DNA from: Myrica gale
Lineage: Eukaryota; Streptophyta; Magnoliopsida; Fagales; Myricaceae
DNA: 64,000 nucleotides
Assembly: GCA_963930655.1 (NCBI GenBank)
Contig: OZ005603.1
Coordinates: 13,539,001-13,603,000, forward strand
Reading direction: 5' to 3'
This document shows positions 44,791 through 56,342 of the stretch, piece by piece. Below the pieces are notes generated by a model. The model worked only from the letters and a program-made list of their open reading frames with translations. It had not been told where the DNA came from and did no database searches. The stretch's first letter is position 1, and the number at the start of each line of letters is the position of its first letter. Made by a program: the position numbers and the translations under genes.

Positions 44791-47700
44791 CCTCTTGCTT
44801 AGCATACTTTTTGTAAATGAGGAGCGGTCTTTATTTACAAACCGGGTCAGCTTACGAATTGAAGTAGCGGTCAGCTTTACAAATATTGCCACGTCACTTT
44901 CGGGACACAATTCGGGACGTGTAGCATTACTCCTTCTTATTCGTATGGACCCCACCTCTGCACCTGCCATTTGTTCCTCGAATGTGCAAGAGATGAAATG
45001 GATTAACAAAGCTGTTGGGCCGTGAAGTAAGTCCATGGTAGTGAATTGTGAAGGCCTTCAGGTGGAGCCACCCACTTCTAACGTGTTTTCACCAAAATTA
45101 TTGCTGGGAGATAATTTTGGGCTGCTGAAGAACTGGGCTAGGCCTGTATTTTCTCCTCCCCATCATTCGGTGAGTATTGAAGAAATTCTTGATCTGGATC
45201 TGCTGGCTAAAGTATCTTCTATCTCCAAGGCTCCTATTGCTAAAACTGAACCTGTTCGTCGGCCCACTATTATTTGAAGCTCTGGCCCTCTTGCCCATAT
45301 AGACACGGCGACAGTGAATAAGCTTTTGCCGAGCAAGAAGGACTTGGAACCTGATGATATTCCCATCATTTCTCTAAAAAAACAACACTGTAGACCTGCT
45401 CACGAACGTGGGAAGAAAGCTGATCGCACCAAGTTTGCTGAGGGGGAAATGAGGAGAGTGAAGCCTCGACAGATAGCAAAGCGGAGGCAGCCCAATAAGC
45501 AATCATTTGTGGTGGAAATAGAGGATGGTCATCTGTTTGAGAAGAAGGGGGAGGCAAGCCAGAGCTTCCCCCATCGCCATGAGGGCCTTATATTGGAACT
45601 GTCGTGGCTTCTTAAGAGCTGCGTTAGTTCGAGTCCTCCGGAATATAATTGGCTTTATGTTCCAAATATTTTGTTTTTGGCTGAAACTTTGATTGTTGGG
45701 GTACAACCGAATTTACATCGGGTTGAGTTTGATAATTTTTTTGAATGCCCTCCTATTGGTAGGAGTGGAGGGTTGGCCCTTGCTTGGAAGCAAGGTGTGG
45801 ATTTAGATATCTTTTTTTTCAACAGTATCATTTTGAATGTGATTTTGTTCTCTGACCCGTGTAACCAGCCTTGGATGCTATCCTTTGTATATGGCCCCAA
45901 CGATTAGCATAATAAATCTTGTTTCTGGTATGAGTTGGAGTCTATTTGTTCTCTGTTTTCTCAAGTGGATAAAAAGGGTGGTAGACCTTTTTCGGGTTCT
46001 TCTTCTAACGAATTTTTGTCTTTCCTCTTGAATGCTGGTCTGATGGATATAGGGATTGTTGGATACCCTTTTACATGGTCTAATGGTGATCGGGTAGAGA
46101 GGCTATTTTTGAAAGGCTGGATTGAGGGGTTGCCAATAATGATTGGAGACTTATTTTCCCACTTGCGTTTATTAAGCATCTTCCTCGAACATCTGATCAT
46201 GCCTCTATCTTATTGGACACTGTGGGGGAACAAAGCTCTGGACCGAAGTCATTTCGATTTGAGTCATTTTAGACAAGGGCTAGTGAATGTGCTAAGGTCA
46301 TTGGCAGCGCATGGGAGACGAGTAGGCGTGGATCTCCAACCTTTGTTTTTTGGCACAAGCTGAAACAGACTAGGGCGACTCTCCGTTGCTGGAATAAAGT
46401 ATCCTTCGGCCACATCCAGTCTATGATCCAATATTTGCGGCTTGAATTGGATGTTATTTAGCAAGATCGGAATTCTGACCCTATGGGATGGAAAGAGAGC
46501 GAGCTGCGGGGTCGACTTCAGGAGGCACTCGGGAGGGGAGAAATTCTATGGAAACAAAAATCGTGAGTCACTTGGCTTATGACATCGGATTTGAATACTA
46601 AGTTTTTTCATGTGTCCACTATTGTGCGTAGGCGCCGTAATTGTATTGATTCGATTAAAACTCCAAATGGCAGTTGGCTTAAGAGTCGGAAGGAGATTGG
46701 GGATCATATTGTGTAGCACTTTAGTCGTCTTTTTTCAAAAGAATGCTTCTTTTCACAGCAGTCTTGATGGTCTCATTTATGAAATTATTACTGATCAGGA
46801 TAATATCAGTTTGTGTGCTGTACCTGAACCTGCGGAGATATGAGAGGTTGTTAAATCTCTTGGACCCACAAAAGCCCCTGGACCCGATGGTTTCTTTGCA
46901 ATTTTTTTCCAAAAACGTTGGCAGATTATTCAAGGTGATGTTATCACTTTTGTGACTCGATTTTTCCATTCTACTTTTCTTTTGAAAGAGTTGAATCATA
47001 CTAATGTGGTCCTTATTCCTAAATCGGAGAATCCTACATTGATAACAGATTACCGGCCTATTAGCCTTTGTAATGTGGGATATAAGATTATCTCTAAGTT
47101 GCTTGCGAATCGGTTGCGATCTGTCATCCATAAGCTTGTCTCCTCCACTCAATCTGCTTTTGTTTCAGGCAGAAGAATCCAAGATAATATTATTCTTGTG
47201 AATGAACTCATGCATACTTTGAAGAGGAAACAAGGCCGTGGCTGGCTGATGGCACTTAAGATCAATATGGAAAAAGCATATGATAAGATTGATTGGAGAT
47301 TTTTAATGGAGATTATGTGCTGCTTCAGATTCTCCTTATTTTGGAGAAAATTGGAGTATCAATGTATTTCCACTCCCACATTCTCTATCCTTCTTAATGA
47401 GAGTCCATTTGGGTTCATTAAATTTGGAAGAGGACTTCTTCAGGGTGGCCCGTTATCACCTTTTCTCTTTATCTTGATCACTGAAGGCCTTTCCCGGATT
47501 CTTGCTAAAGCATAAGCGGATAACAACCTACATGGGATTTGTATTGCTCGTTCGGCGCCTCCTATTTCACATCTGATGTTTGCAGATGATCTTATGATAT
47601 TTAGTCGAGCAAACCTCACGGAAGTGGAATGTATTGGTGGTTGCTTGCACAAATTTACATCTTGGTCATGTCAGAGCATAAATTTCCAGAAATAATTTAT

Positions 47701-49266
47701 TCAGTTTAGCCCCAATCTGTCCCCAACTATTCAATTGCTCATCTGTTGCATCTTGCGCCTTTCAAATACTCCTTCCAAGGAGAAATATCTGGGTCTGCCA
47801 ATGTGGCTGCTTCGGTCCAAGAAGCAAGCATTTACATAAGTGCACAACAAAGTGGTGCAAAGGATTTTGGGATGGAAGACTAAAACCCTCTCTCAAGCAG
47901 GAAGGACAGTTCTTATTAAAGTGGTTGTTGCGGCATTACCTTTGTATTGTATGTCTATTTTTCTGCTTTCGCATGATTATTGTAAGACCCTTGATACTCT
48001 TTTCAAGAATTTCTAGTGGGGCTTTTCAAAGGATAAAAGCTTGTAATTTTCATCCTAAGGCGTGGACAGATATTTGCATGCCTGAAGACCACGGTGGACT
48101 AGGATTTTGACGTACGTATGATCTTAACAGGGCGATGATTGCGAAGTTGGCTGACAAATTATTCATGACCCAAATTGTCTTTGGGTTCAAGCGTGCTAAA
48201 TATCTAAGAGGATGTACTTTGCTGAACTAACTATCAACATAAAGCTGATGCTTCATGGGTGTGGAGAGGGATAGAGAAGACCAGGGAGCTAGTGCTGAGC
48301 AATTTGGGTCATCTTATTAATAATGGAAGGAATACTCTCATTTGGATTCACCCATGGCTGCCTGATCTTCCAGAAAGTATTCCTAAAATTAAGGAATACA
48401 CTCTGATGCCTCGGGATGTTCATTATGTGGCTGATTTGATAGATCCCGTATCTGGAAATTGGAATGTAGTTGACATCCGAAGTTGGTTCAAAGAGGAGTC
48501 AGCTGAGGCTATTCTCAAAATCACTCATCATGCCTCAGAAGAGGCTGATGAACCTATCTGGCTCCATGATCCTAAAGGACACTTCACTGTGAAATCGACT
48601 TATGATACTGACTAGCGTGGTCGTTTAGCTCGACCACACTTTTTGGACACCAAGGTATGACAGCGTTTCTGGTCGTTAAAAATCCATCATCATCATAAAC
48701 TTGTTTTTTTGGAAAGTTATTGTTAATGCATTGCCTCTCTGTGTTAAGTTGTGTAGCTTTTTGTCTTATATATCTGAATTTGATGCAGTGTGACCTTTAT
48801 GCAAGATGGAAGCTGAAACCACTAGTCATATTTTCCTTACATGCCAATATGCCAGAGTTCTCTAGAGGGTAATCCCGCGTCCTTTGAATATTGAAGCTTT
48901 TGTTCATGAGCCTTGGGTGAAATTCTTGATCAATGCTCATAGTTGTGATAATGTTATGTGGAATGAGCTTATGCTGTCTGTTGCTCTTGTCATTGATACT
49001 ATATGGCATACTCGAAATCAATCTGTTCATGACTCTGCTTTGCCAGAGGTACGTGAAATGATCAAGGCGCTGAAAAAAGGTTTATGGACCATTTTGCGGC
49101 ATGGGATTGGAAGATAAGGCTTGTTCGATGGCTGCCTCCACCCTCTGACTTTTTGAAAATTAATTTTGATGTTGCTATGGTGGAGGATGTGTTGATTTAT
49201 ATGGCTGTGTGTCGGAATGATGCAGGTAGCATTGTGACTACTCGAGGTTTCTAGAGGTGAGGCAAC

Positions 49267-50531
49267 TGATGATTTGCATAATTTCTTATATTTAATCACC
49301 TCTTAATTTTAGTTTTTAGTTCAATATTATTTATTTTTGTCGGGTTTAAGACTTCATTGTCACTCATTTATATTTTGTTTTAATTTTAAAGGAAATGAAG
49401 AAAACATCTTGACAGCCCATTACGTTGGAGGACTAAGCCTCACTTCTATGAAAGCCCAACTTCAATTTTTAAATCTTCAAGCGTACAGTACAGAAGCTAA
49501 GTTCTAGAAAAGTGGAGAAGATTTTGGGAGACAAAAGGGCATTGTGGAGCTCTCTCGTTCAAATCAAATTTGCAGAATCAAATGGGTTGTTGGCTTGGTT
49601 GGTTCGAAACAAAGAGCAGAAAAAGGAGGAGAAAACCAAGATGAGAAATTTGAAATAGGCTGCAGATTTTCAGGGAGTGGGTACGTAACAAATTTTTCCA
49701 AGAAGAAAAAGGAGCGTCAGATCGCAGGAGAAAGGGGGACTCTTTCCAGTTTGTAATTTTTGAATTTTTTTTATATTTTTTTTAGAGAAAAACGATGGAT
49801 GCAAAAGTTTCTTTCTTGGTTGAATTTAATTCCAGCATGAACTAAACTTTATCCTTCTAGGAGAACGATTGTTATCTAGTCTCAACTATGCTTGATTTTC
49901 TATTTTAATTTGAAGTAAATCTCTTCTCTGTTTGTCTGAATTATTCTTAGCTCATTGCTTTTAATTGACTGGCCTTCAATTAGATGATTTGAGTTTTATG
50001 ATTTGCTTTCGAAAGAGGAAATTATAGAATAGACCCATGGATAATTTAGCATAGGCAATTATAGGATCGAAAGACCTAGAAGAACCTGTGTAGTTTTGAG
50101 AAAGGAATCATTGTTCTTAATGCGCTTTCTTGTTTATTACTTTGCACATTCATGTGTGACTAATGTTCAAGAAATGGTCCAATTGACTATCGAAAGAGGT
50201 ATTTGGATGAGTTAGGAGATCTTGCTAGCAAATTTAGAGATTTTACTTCAATTAGTTTGATAAGAAAAGCATATCGAGGGGCTAGGTGAAATCGGTTTCC
50301 TAGAAGTTTTCATTTATTCTCATCAAATTTCCATTGAATAATTCCTTTTGTTTACTTGTTTTGATTACTATTTCAGTTTGCAATTACAAGTTATATTTTT
50401 CTAAATAAAATTGAGATTAGTATAATTTTGATACTTGTCAAAAGTGAGTTATCAATCCCTGAGGACTACATTCTTCTCATCACTTTACTATAAAACTACG
50501 ATACTGTGCACTTGCAGTTTTGTATCGATCA
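49267..50531 (+). repeat. 5' LTR of the gypsy element
   Basis: 1265 bp, beginning tgatgatttgcataat and ending tatcgatca. By eye it differs from the 3' LTR at about 14-16 positions plus three or four 1-bp indels, mostly in homopolymers. Confidence 0.95.
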
Positions 50532-50537
50532 AGTTTT

Positions 50538-50560
50538 TGGCGCCGTTGCCGGGGATTGAT
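50538..50560 (+). promoter_or_regulatory. Primer binding site (Asp-tRNA)
   Basis: The sequence tggcgccgttgccgggga, six bases after the 5' LTR, is complementary to the 3' end of plant tRNA-Asp, as in Athila-type elements. It would prime minus-strand synthesis. Confidence 0.85.
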
Positions 50561-50647
50561 TTTTTCTTATTTTTGTCATTATCGATACTGAATAATCTTA
50601 GTTTTAATTTAGAACCCCTTTGTTTTACAGGTGTGTTTTGATGTTGG

Positions 50648-51175
50648 ATGCGCCGTGTTAGACATCTTGATATTATTCCTTTTGATCCTGAGATTGAAAA
50701 AACTTTTAGGATTCGAAGAAAAAAGAAAACACTAGCCATAGCGGAAGGACAAGGAGATGATCAACCACGCACCTTAAAGGATTATGTACGTCCAGTTGTG
50801 AATAACAACTACTCGGGTATAAGACGCCAAACCGTGAATGCCAACAATTTTGAGCTCAAACCAGCCTTAATCAGCATGGTGCAACAAGCCCAATTTAGCG
50901 GATCACCATTGGATGATCCCAATATTCATTTGGCAATATTTTTGGAGATTTGCGGTGTTACTGAAGACACCATTAGATTGCGATTGTTTCCTTTTTCTTT
51001 AAGGGACAAGGCAAGAGGATGGCTACAATCTCTACAGCCGGGAAGTGTCACTAGTTGGCAAGACATGGCTGAAAAGTTTCTTGCTAAATTCTTTCCACCT
51101 GCAAAGGCAGCTCAACTCAGAAGTGAGATTGGTCAATTTAAGCAAAATGATTTTGAATCACTTTATAAAATATAG
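50648..51175 (+). pseudogene. gypsy gag, N-terminal part
   Basis: 175 residues with a retrotransposon gag domain: ISMVQQAQFSGSP, DPNIHLAIFLEI and FPFSLRDKARGWLQSL, the hallmark ARGWL motif, then FLAKFFPPAKAAQLR. The frame ends at a stop at 51175, after which gag resumes at 51277 in another register with ~100 codons apparently missing. It would form the particle shell in a complete element. Confidence 0.85.
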
Positions 51176-51276
51176 AATATGTTGCAGCTGCAAGTATGTC
51201 AGCTCCAGGTAATGAAATGAGTCAAGAGCAAGCCCAATACATCAACAATCGAAACTAAAACTATCAAGGGAATCCT

Positions 51277-52053
51277 ATGCCAAACTACTACCATCCAGGG
51301 CTTCGAAATCATGAGAATTTTTCTTATGGAAACACAAAGAATGTGCTGCAACCTCCTTCGGGATTTGCAAATCAACCAAGTGAGAAGAAGATGTCACTTG
51401 AGGATGCCATGGTTTCTTTTGTTGAGGAAACAAAAGCAAGGTTTAAAAAGAATGATTCGCGGTTGGACAACATTGAGACTCATTGTAGCAACATGGGAGC
51501 CACTATGAAAAATCTTGAAGTTCAAATTGGGCAACTAGCCACAACCATCACTGCCCAACAAAAAGGAACTTTTCCTAGCAACACAGAAGTGAATCCAAAG
51601 GAACAATGCAAGGCCATCACACTTAGGAGCGGAAGAGAAATTGAGAGGTCGCCGTCAAAAGCAACTAGTTCCAATCCTACAGTTACAAACAATGGCCAAG
51701 GCAATGAAAAAGCAGAGGAAGAAGAGATTGTGGACAATACACAAGGAGAGGCTGACAAGCCTCCAGCGATTTCATTTACAGACAATCCTCCTTTTCTACC
51801 TACCCCACTTCCTTATCATCAACATTTCCAAAAACAAAAATTAGATAAGCAATTTTCTAAATTTTTGGATATTTTCAAGAAAATTCACATAAATATTCCT
51901 TTTGCAGATGCTTTGGAACAAATGCCAAATTATGTCAAATTCTTGAAGGACATCATTTCTAAGAAAAGAAGGTTGGAGGAGTTCGAAACAGTAATGAATC
52001 TTATAAACCTTCGATCGAGCATCAAAGAAGATTTTGATGGAAGAATCTTATAA
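51277..52053 (+). pseudogene. gypsy gag C-terminal part ending at a deletion junction
   Basis: Encodes the Athila-type gag continuation with a coiled-coil-like stretch (LEVQIGQLATTITAQQ), the conserved KAITLRSGREI motif, a polar spacer and FLDIFKKIHINIPFADALEQMP. In complete relatives this is followed by an aspartic protease. Here the frame instead runs into a duplicated segment and stops at 52053. Confidence 0.82.
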
Positions 52054-52125
52054 CCCTCCATTTGCATGCATAAGATTTTGATGGAAGAATCTTATAAACC
52101 TTCGATCGAGCATCAAAGAAGATTA
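51996..52125 (+). repeat. Short direct duplication at the gag/RT deletion junction
   Basis: A ~38-bp block (cttataaaccttcgatcgag onward to aagaagatt) occurs at about 52000-52034 and again at about 52091-52125. A second block 'aagattttgatggaagaatc' is also doubled (52028 and 52073). The overlapping copies lie where the protease should be, a signature of template switching. Confidence 0.8.
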
Positions 52126-53827
52126 AATCCAGCAATGAAGGAAGTTGTGAGAGCTGAAATATTGAAGCTCCTCAATGCTGGAATTATCTATGCTATTTCA
52201 GACAGCTCATGGGTAAGCCCAGTACAAGTTGTGCCAAAAAAAGGTGGAATGACAGTGGTGAAGAATGAAAACAATGAGTTTATTCCTACAAGGACAATTA
52301 CGGGTTGGCGTGTATGCATGGATTACCGCAAGTTGAACAAAGCAACAAGGAATGATCATTTTCCACTTCCTTTCATTGATCAAATGTTGGATCGATTGGC
52401 TGGATATTCCTACTACTGTTTCTTAGATGGTTATTCTGGGTATAACCAAATTTCCATAGCCCCCGAAGACCAAGAAAAAACTACTTTCACATGCCCCTAT
52501 GGAACATTTGCTTTTAGGAGGATGCCATTCGGATTGTGCAATGCCCCAGCGACATTTCAACGTTGCATGATGGCTATCTTTTCTGACATGGTGGAAGATA
52601 TCATGGAAATTTTCATGGATGACTTTTCAGTTTTTGGTACAACTTTTGATTATTGTTTGCATAATTTAACTCTTGTTTTGCAGAGATGTGAAGAAAAGAA
52701 TCTAGTCCTCAATTGGGAGAAGTGTCATTTCATGGTTCAAGAAGGGATCGTGCTTGGCCATCGAATATCATCTAAAGGAATTGAAGTTGATCGAGCTAAA
52801 ATTGCGACCATAGAAAAACTTCCACCTCCAAAGAATGTGAAGGGAATCCGAAGTTTTTTAGGCCATGCAGGATTTTACAGAAGATTTATAAAGGATTTTT
52901 CTAAACTCTCTAAACCTTTATGCAATCTTCTTGAAAAAAAATTCTCCCTTTGACTTTGGTGATGATTGTTTGCAGGCCTTTAATGTGATCAAGGAAAAGC
53001 TTATTTCTGCACCAATTATAATTGTACCTGATTGGAATCAAACTTTTGAAGTCATGTGTGATGCAAGTGACTTCGCAATTGGAGCAGTATTAGGACAAAA
53101 GCGAGACAAACTATTTAGAGCCATCTATTACGCAAGCCGAACTTTGAATGAAGCTCAATTAAATTATACAACCACAGAAAAGGAGATGCTTGCTGTTGTT
53201 TTTGCTTCTGACAAATTTCGGCCTTATCTCATTGGTACAAAGGTGATAGTATTCACTGATCATGCAGCAATCCGATATTTATTTGCCAAGAAGGATGCTA
53301 AGCCTAGGTTGATTCGTTGGATCTTACTTCTTCAAGAATTTGATTTGGAAGTTCAAGATAAGAAAGGAAGTGAAAATGTAGTTGCCGATCATCTTTCTCG
53401 GCTGGAGCAAGAACTAAAATCAGATTCAATGGTCAAAGAAGAATTCCCCGATGAGCAGTTGTTTGCATGTGAGATCAAGCTTCCTTGGTATGCTGATATT
53501 GTGAATTACTTAGCATGTAAAGTATTGCCACCAGACCTCAATTACCATCAATGTAAAAAGTTTCTGCATGATGTGAAATACTATCTTTGGGATGAACCCT
53601 TACTGTTCAAAAGATGTCCCGATCAAATCATCCGAAGATGTGTGCCAGAAGAGGAGATGGAAGCCATTCTCCATCATTGCCATTCATCATCATATGGAGG
53701 ACACTTCAGAGTAACACGAACAGCAGCTAAAGTACTTCAAAGTGGTTTCTTTTGGCCTTCAATTTTTCGTGACAGCTATACCTTAGTGAAGACTTGTGAC
53801 CGGTGTCAACGTATGGGAAATATCTAA
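52066..53827 (+). pseudogene. gypsy reverse transcriptase and RNase H (frameshifted)
   Basis: 52066-52953 encodes the RT: VVPKKGG, MDYRKLNKAT, YCFLDGYSGYNQI, FAFRRMPFGLCNAPATFQRCM and the catalytic FMDD (52612-52623), then SFLGHAGFYRRFI. A frameshift in an A-run (about 52934-52941) moves the frame to 52931-53827. That frame encodes RNase H (VMCDASDFAIGAVLGQ, YTTTEKEMLAVVF, FTDHAAIRYL) and the HHCC zinc finger that opens integrase (HHCHSSSYGGHF, CDRCQR). It ends at TAA, 53825-53827. One frameshift and one stop separate it from an open pol frame. Confidence 0.88.
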
Positions 53828-53845
53828 AGGCGTCAGGAGCTCCCA

Positions 53846-54772
53846 TTGAAAAACATCTTGGAGGTTGAAATATTTGATGTTTGGGGAATCGATTTCATGG
53901 GTCCTTTTCCTCCTTCCTTTGGCTTTGCTTACATCTTGCTAGCAGTGGATTACGTGTCAAAATGGGTGGAAGCAATTGCTACAACAATGAATGATGCAAA
54001 AGTAGTGCTCAAATTTCTGCATAAAAATATTTTCACAAGATTCGACACTCCACGAGCTCTGATTAGTGACGAAGGTACCCACTTTTGCAACAAGCTGTTT
54101 GAGAATTTACTTTCTAAATATGGTGTGAAGCACAAAATAGCACTTGGTTACCATCCTCAAACTAATGGTCAAGCTGAAATTTCGAATCGGGAAATTAAGA
54201 ACATCCTTGAGAAGACGGTCAACACTATTAGGAAGGATTGGGCAAAGAAGCTTGACGATGCTTTGTGGGCGTACCGTACAACTTTTAAAACACCTATTGG
54301 TATGTCTCCTTACCGATTAGTGTTTGGAAAAGCGTGTCATCTTCCTGTGGAGTTGGAGCATCGAGCTTATTGGGCTGTAAGAAAGTTTAATTTTGATTTG
54401 AAAGCAGCAGGGGAACAACGTCTTTTGCAATTGAATGAGATGGACGAGTTTCGGAATGATGCTTATGAAAATGCGAAGATCTATAAAGAGTGGACGAAGA
54501 AGTGGCATGACAAGCAGATTCTCAGGCGTGAGTTTGCACCAGGACAACAAGTTTTGTTATTCAATTCGAGACTCAAACTCTTTCCGGGTAAATTAAGATC
54601 AAGATGGACGGGTCCTTATAGAATTGATAAAGTTTCCCCTTTTGGAGCAATAGATTTGAAGGACAAAACAGGTAGTATATTCCGAGTTAATGGTCAACGA
54701 TTGAAGCATTATTATGGAGAACAAGTGGAGAGGAACGTTGCACTTATTCCTCTGGGAGACCCCAATTGCTGA
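53846..54772 (+). pseudogene. gypsy integrase core and C-terminal domain
   Basis: 308 residues with the DDE core: the first Asp in [10 protein letters not shown], the second in [10 protein letters not shown], and the Glu in [10 protein letters not shown]; it also has [10 protein letters not shown] and W(A)[10 protein letters not shown]. The C-terminal part includes LRSRWTGPY. The frame is intact but is separated from the upstream pol frame by the stop at 53825-53827. Confidence 0.88.
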
Positions 54773-54774
54773 AG

Positions 54775-56342
54775 ATCAAAAAGTCTGGCTGTAGACTTTA
54801 AAACAAGCGCTTATGGGAGGCAACCTATAGAATAATGTTTGAATAAACAAGACTATGAGGTAGGAATAAAGAGCTGGAAATTGCAAGCTGCTGCTGTTCC
54901 AACACAAAACTAGGGGAGTTCCTTTCATTTCTTCGTTATTTTTCATTTTTGAATTACAATGAGGACATTGTTTAGTTTAAGTTTGGGGGTGTAAACTCCT
55001 CTAATAGTCACTCATCCCTTGGTCATTTTGTCTTGAGTTCATGAATTCTCTTACCAAGCATATATTTGAGTATGAATGAATTTTCTATGACTCTGAAATT
55101 TGTGATTGAAGATGGGAGAGGAAGCTAAAAAAAAAAATTGAGTTTTGTGCTTACTTTGATTTAAATCTTTGACCAAAACAATTGAGCACAGTCGTTTCTC
55201 ACCTCCATTTTGCTCTTGAAGAGAATAAGTCGAATTTACTGGGTCACAGAATTTCAATCTTACTTTGCTCTAGAATCTGTTGATGAATCCTTGAGGCGAA
55301 ATCCTAGTTAACACCAAATATTAGAGAAATGATTTAGCCAATTTTTTTAACCAACTAAAAGCTTTCCCAGCTGTCCTTGTTATCATGACATAATAGCATG
55401 AATTTTTTTCCCTTGTTAGCCCCCTTGAGCCTTGTGTTACATAAGCCTTTATTTGTTCTTTTAACCACATCTTTTGTCCTGTTCTAAACCTGAAAAACCA
55501 TGAATTACCTTTTACATTTTGAGAAAATATTCTGGTGGAAATGTTCATTTAAAGAAAAAAAAATTTGTTCAAAGGAAATGATCTACATTATGTTTGCTCT
55601 GCTCAAAGTATGTGAAGAAAGAGAACATCTACTCTATTGAGAGATCTGTTTGTCTGTTGAAAAAAAAAGAAGAAAAAAAAAGAAAAAAAAGCTTTAGAAG
55701 CATTGTCTGGCCACATTGTTCAAGAATTCCAGCAAATGGTCTAACAAGTGCTGAAAAATGCAGTACGTATCTTCTCTGAAAGAAAAAAGAAGAAGAAGAA
55801 GAAGAAGTCAGTTTGATTCCTTTGTATTTTTTTTTACTTTCCACCAAGTATTTTCCCAGTTTGCCAGATGTCCCTAATCCTTTTCTTTCTTAACCCTCAC
55901 CTAGTGGCTTTTCATTACAACCTATCTTAAGACCTTTTGATCTCTGAGTTTGGTGTTTGATTACATTCGTGGAGAGGATTTCAGAAAATTGGACTTATGG
56001 GGTTAAGTTTTGAGAGAATTCTTGTGGCTTCAGTTGTTCCACTTTTGTCTGAGTTTGCAGGTGGTTTGGAGTTTATTTGACTATCTCACACACTCTCAAG
56101 GTCTTAGCTTTATGTTGAAGTAACCTTAACTCTTGCTTAACAAATGCTAAATTCTTAATTCTTTTCTTGCTATCTTTGATGGACAAAAAGTAAGATGATT
56201 AGTTAATGAAATCTAACTCAGATCTTTGCTTGGTTAGTTGATGCAAATTATTCCATGGAGTCTAGTTGACGTTGTCCAGAGTAGTTCTTTGTTTCCTTTT
56301 TTTTTGTTTGAGGACAAACAAAGTCTTAAGTTTGGGGGTGTT
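54775..56342 (+). other. Non-coding 3' internal region of the gypsy element
   Basis: No env-like frame is seen. It contains A-rich and (GAA)n tracts (55660-55690, 55785-55807) and the string 'aagtttgggggtgt' twice (about 54979 and at the purine-rich tract, 56330-56342). Confidence 0.7.

Larger units (their letters stand above)
42229..44928. mobile_element. Pack-MULE: Mutator-like element with transposase relic and captured RCC1 fragment
   Basis: Near-identical terminal inverted repeats of about 116-127 bp (42229-42355 and 44813-44928) start aatgctacacgtcccgaa. The left arm has one extra ~12-bp 'ttttgtcccgaa' unit. Inside, a FAR1-type transposase relic runs on the minus strand (about 43860-44790) and a host RCC1-family gene fragment on the plus strand (42897-43648). 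The element interrupts LINE ORF1-derived sequence. A 9-bp target duplication was not found by eye. Confidence 0.85.
41181..45277 (+). pseudogene. LINE ORF1 relic (DUF4283 / CCHC knuckle), split by the MULE
   Basis: An ATG at 41181 opens a MADLSQEM-type N-terminus; the frame is broken near 41308 and resumes at 41491-41955. There the DUF4283-like motif (MILKPWPPG, LPLWVQIHGVP) and a CCHC knuckle (CYGCGRLGHVKVAC, about 41803-41844) of plant L1 ORF1 are plain. The coding trace then becomes weak, is interrupted at 42229-44928 by the MULE and continues to about 45277 in scraps. The ORF1 product binds nucleic acid in active elements; here it is dead. Confidence 0.75.

Noticed and set aside
54775..56342. 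Env-like third frame of an Athila element
   Set aside because: Only short, low-complexity frames; no signal peptide or membrane-protein pattern.
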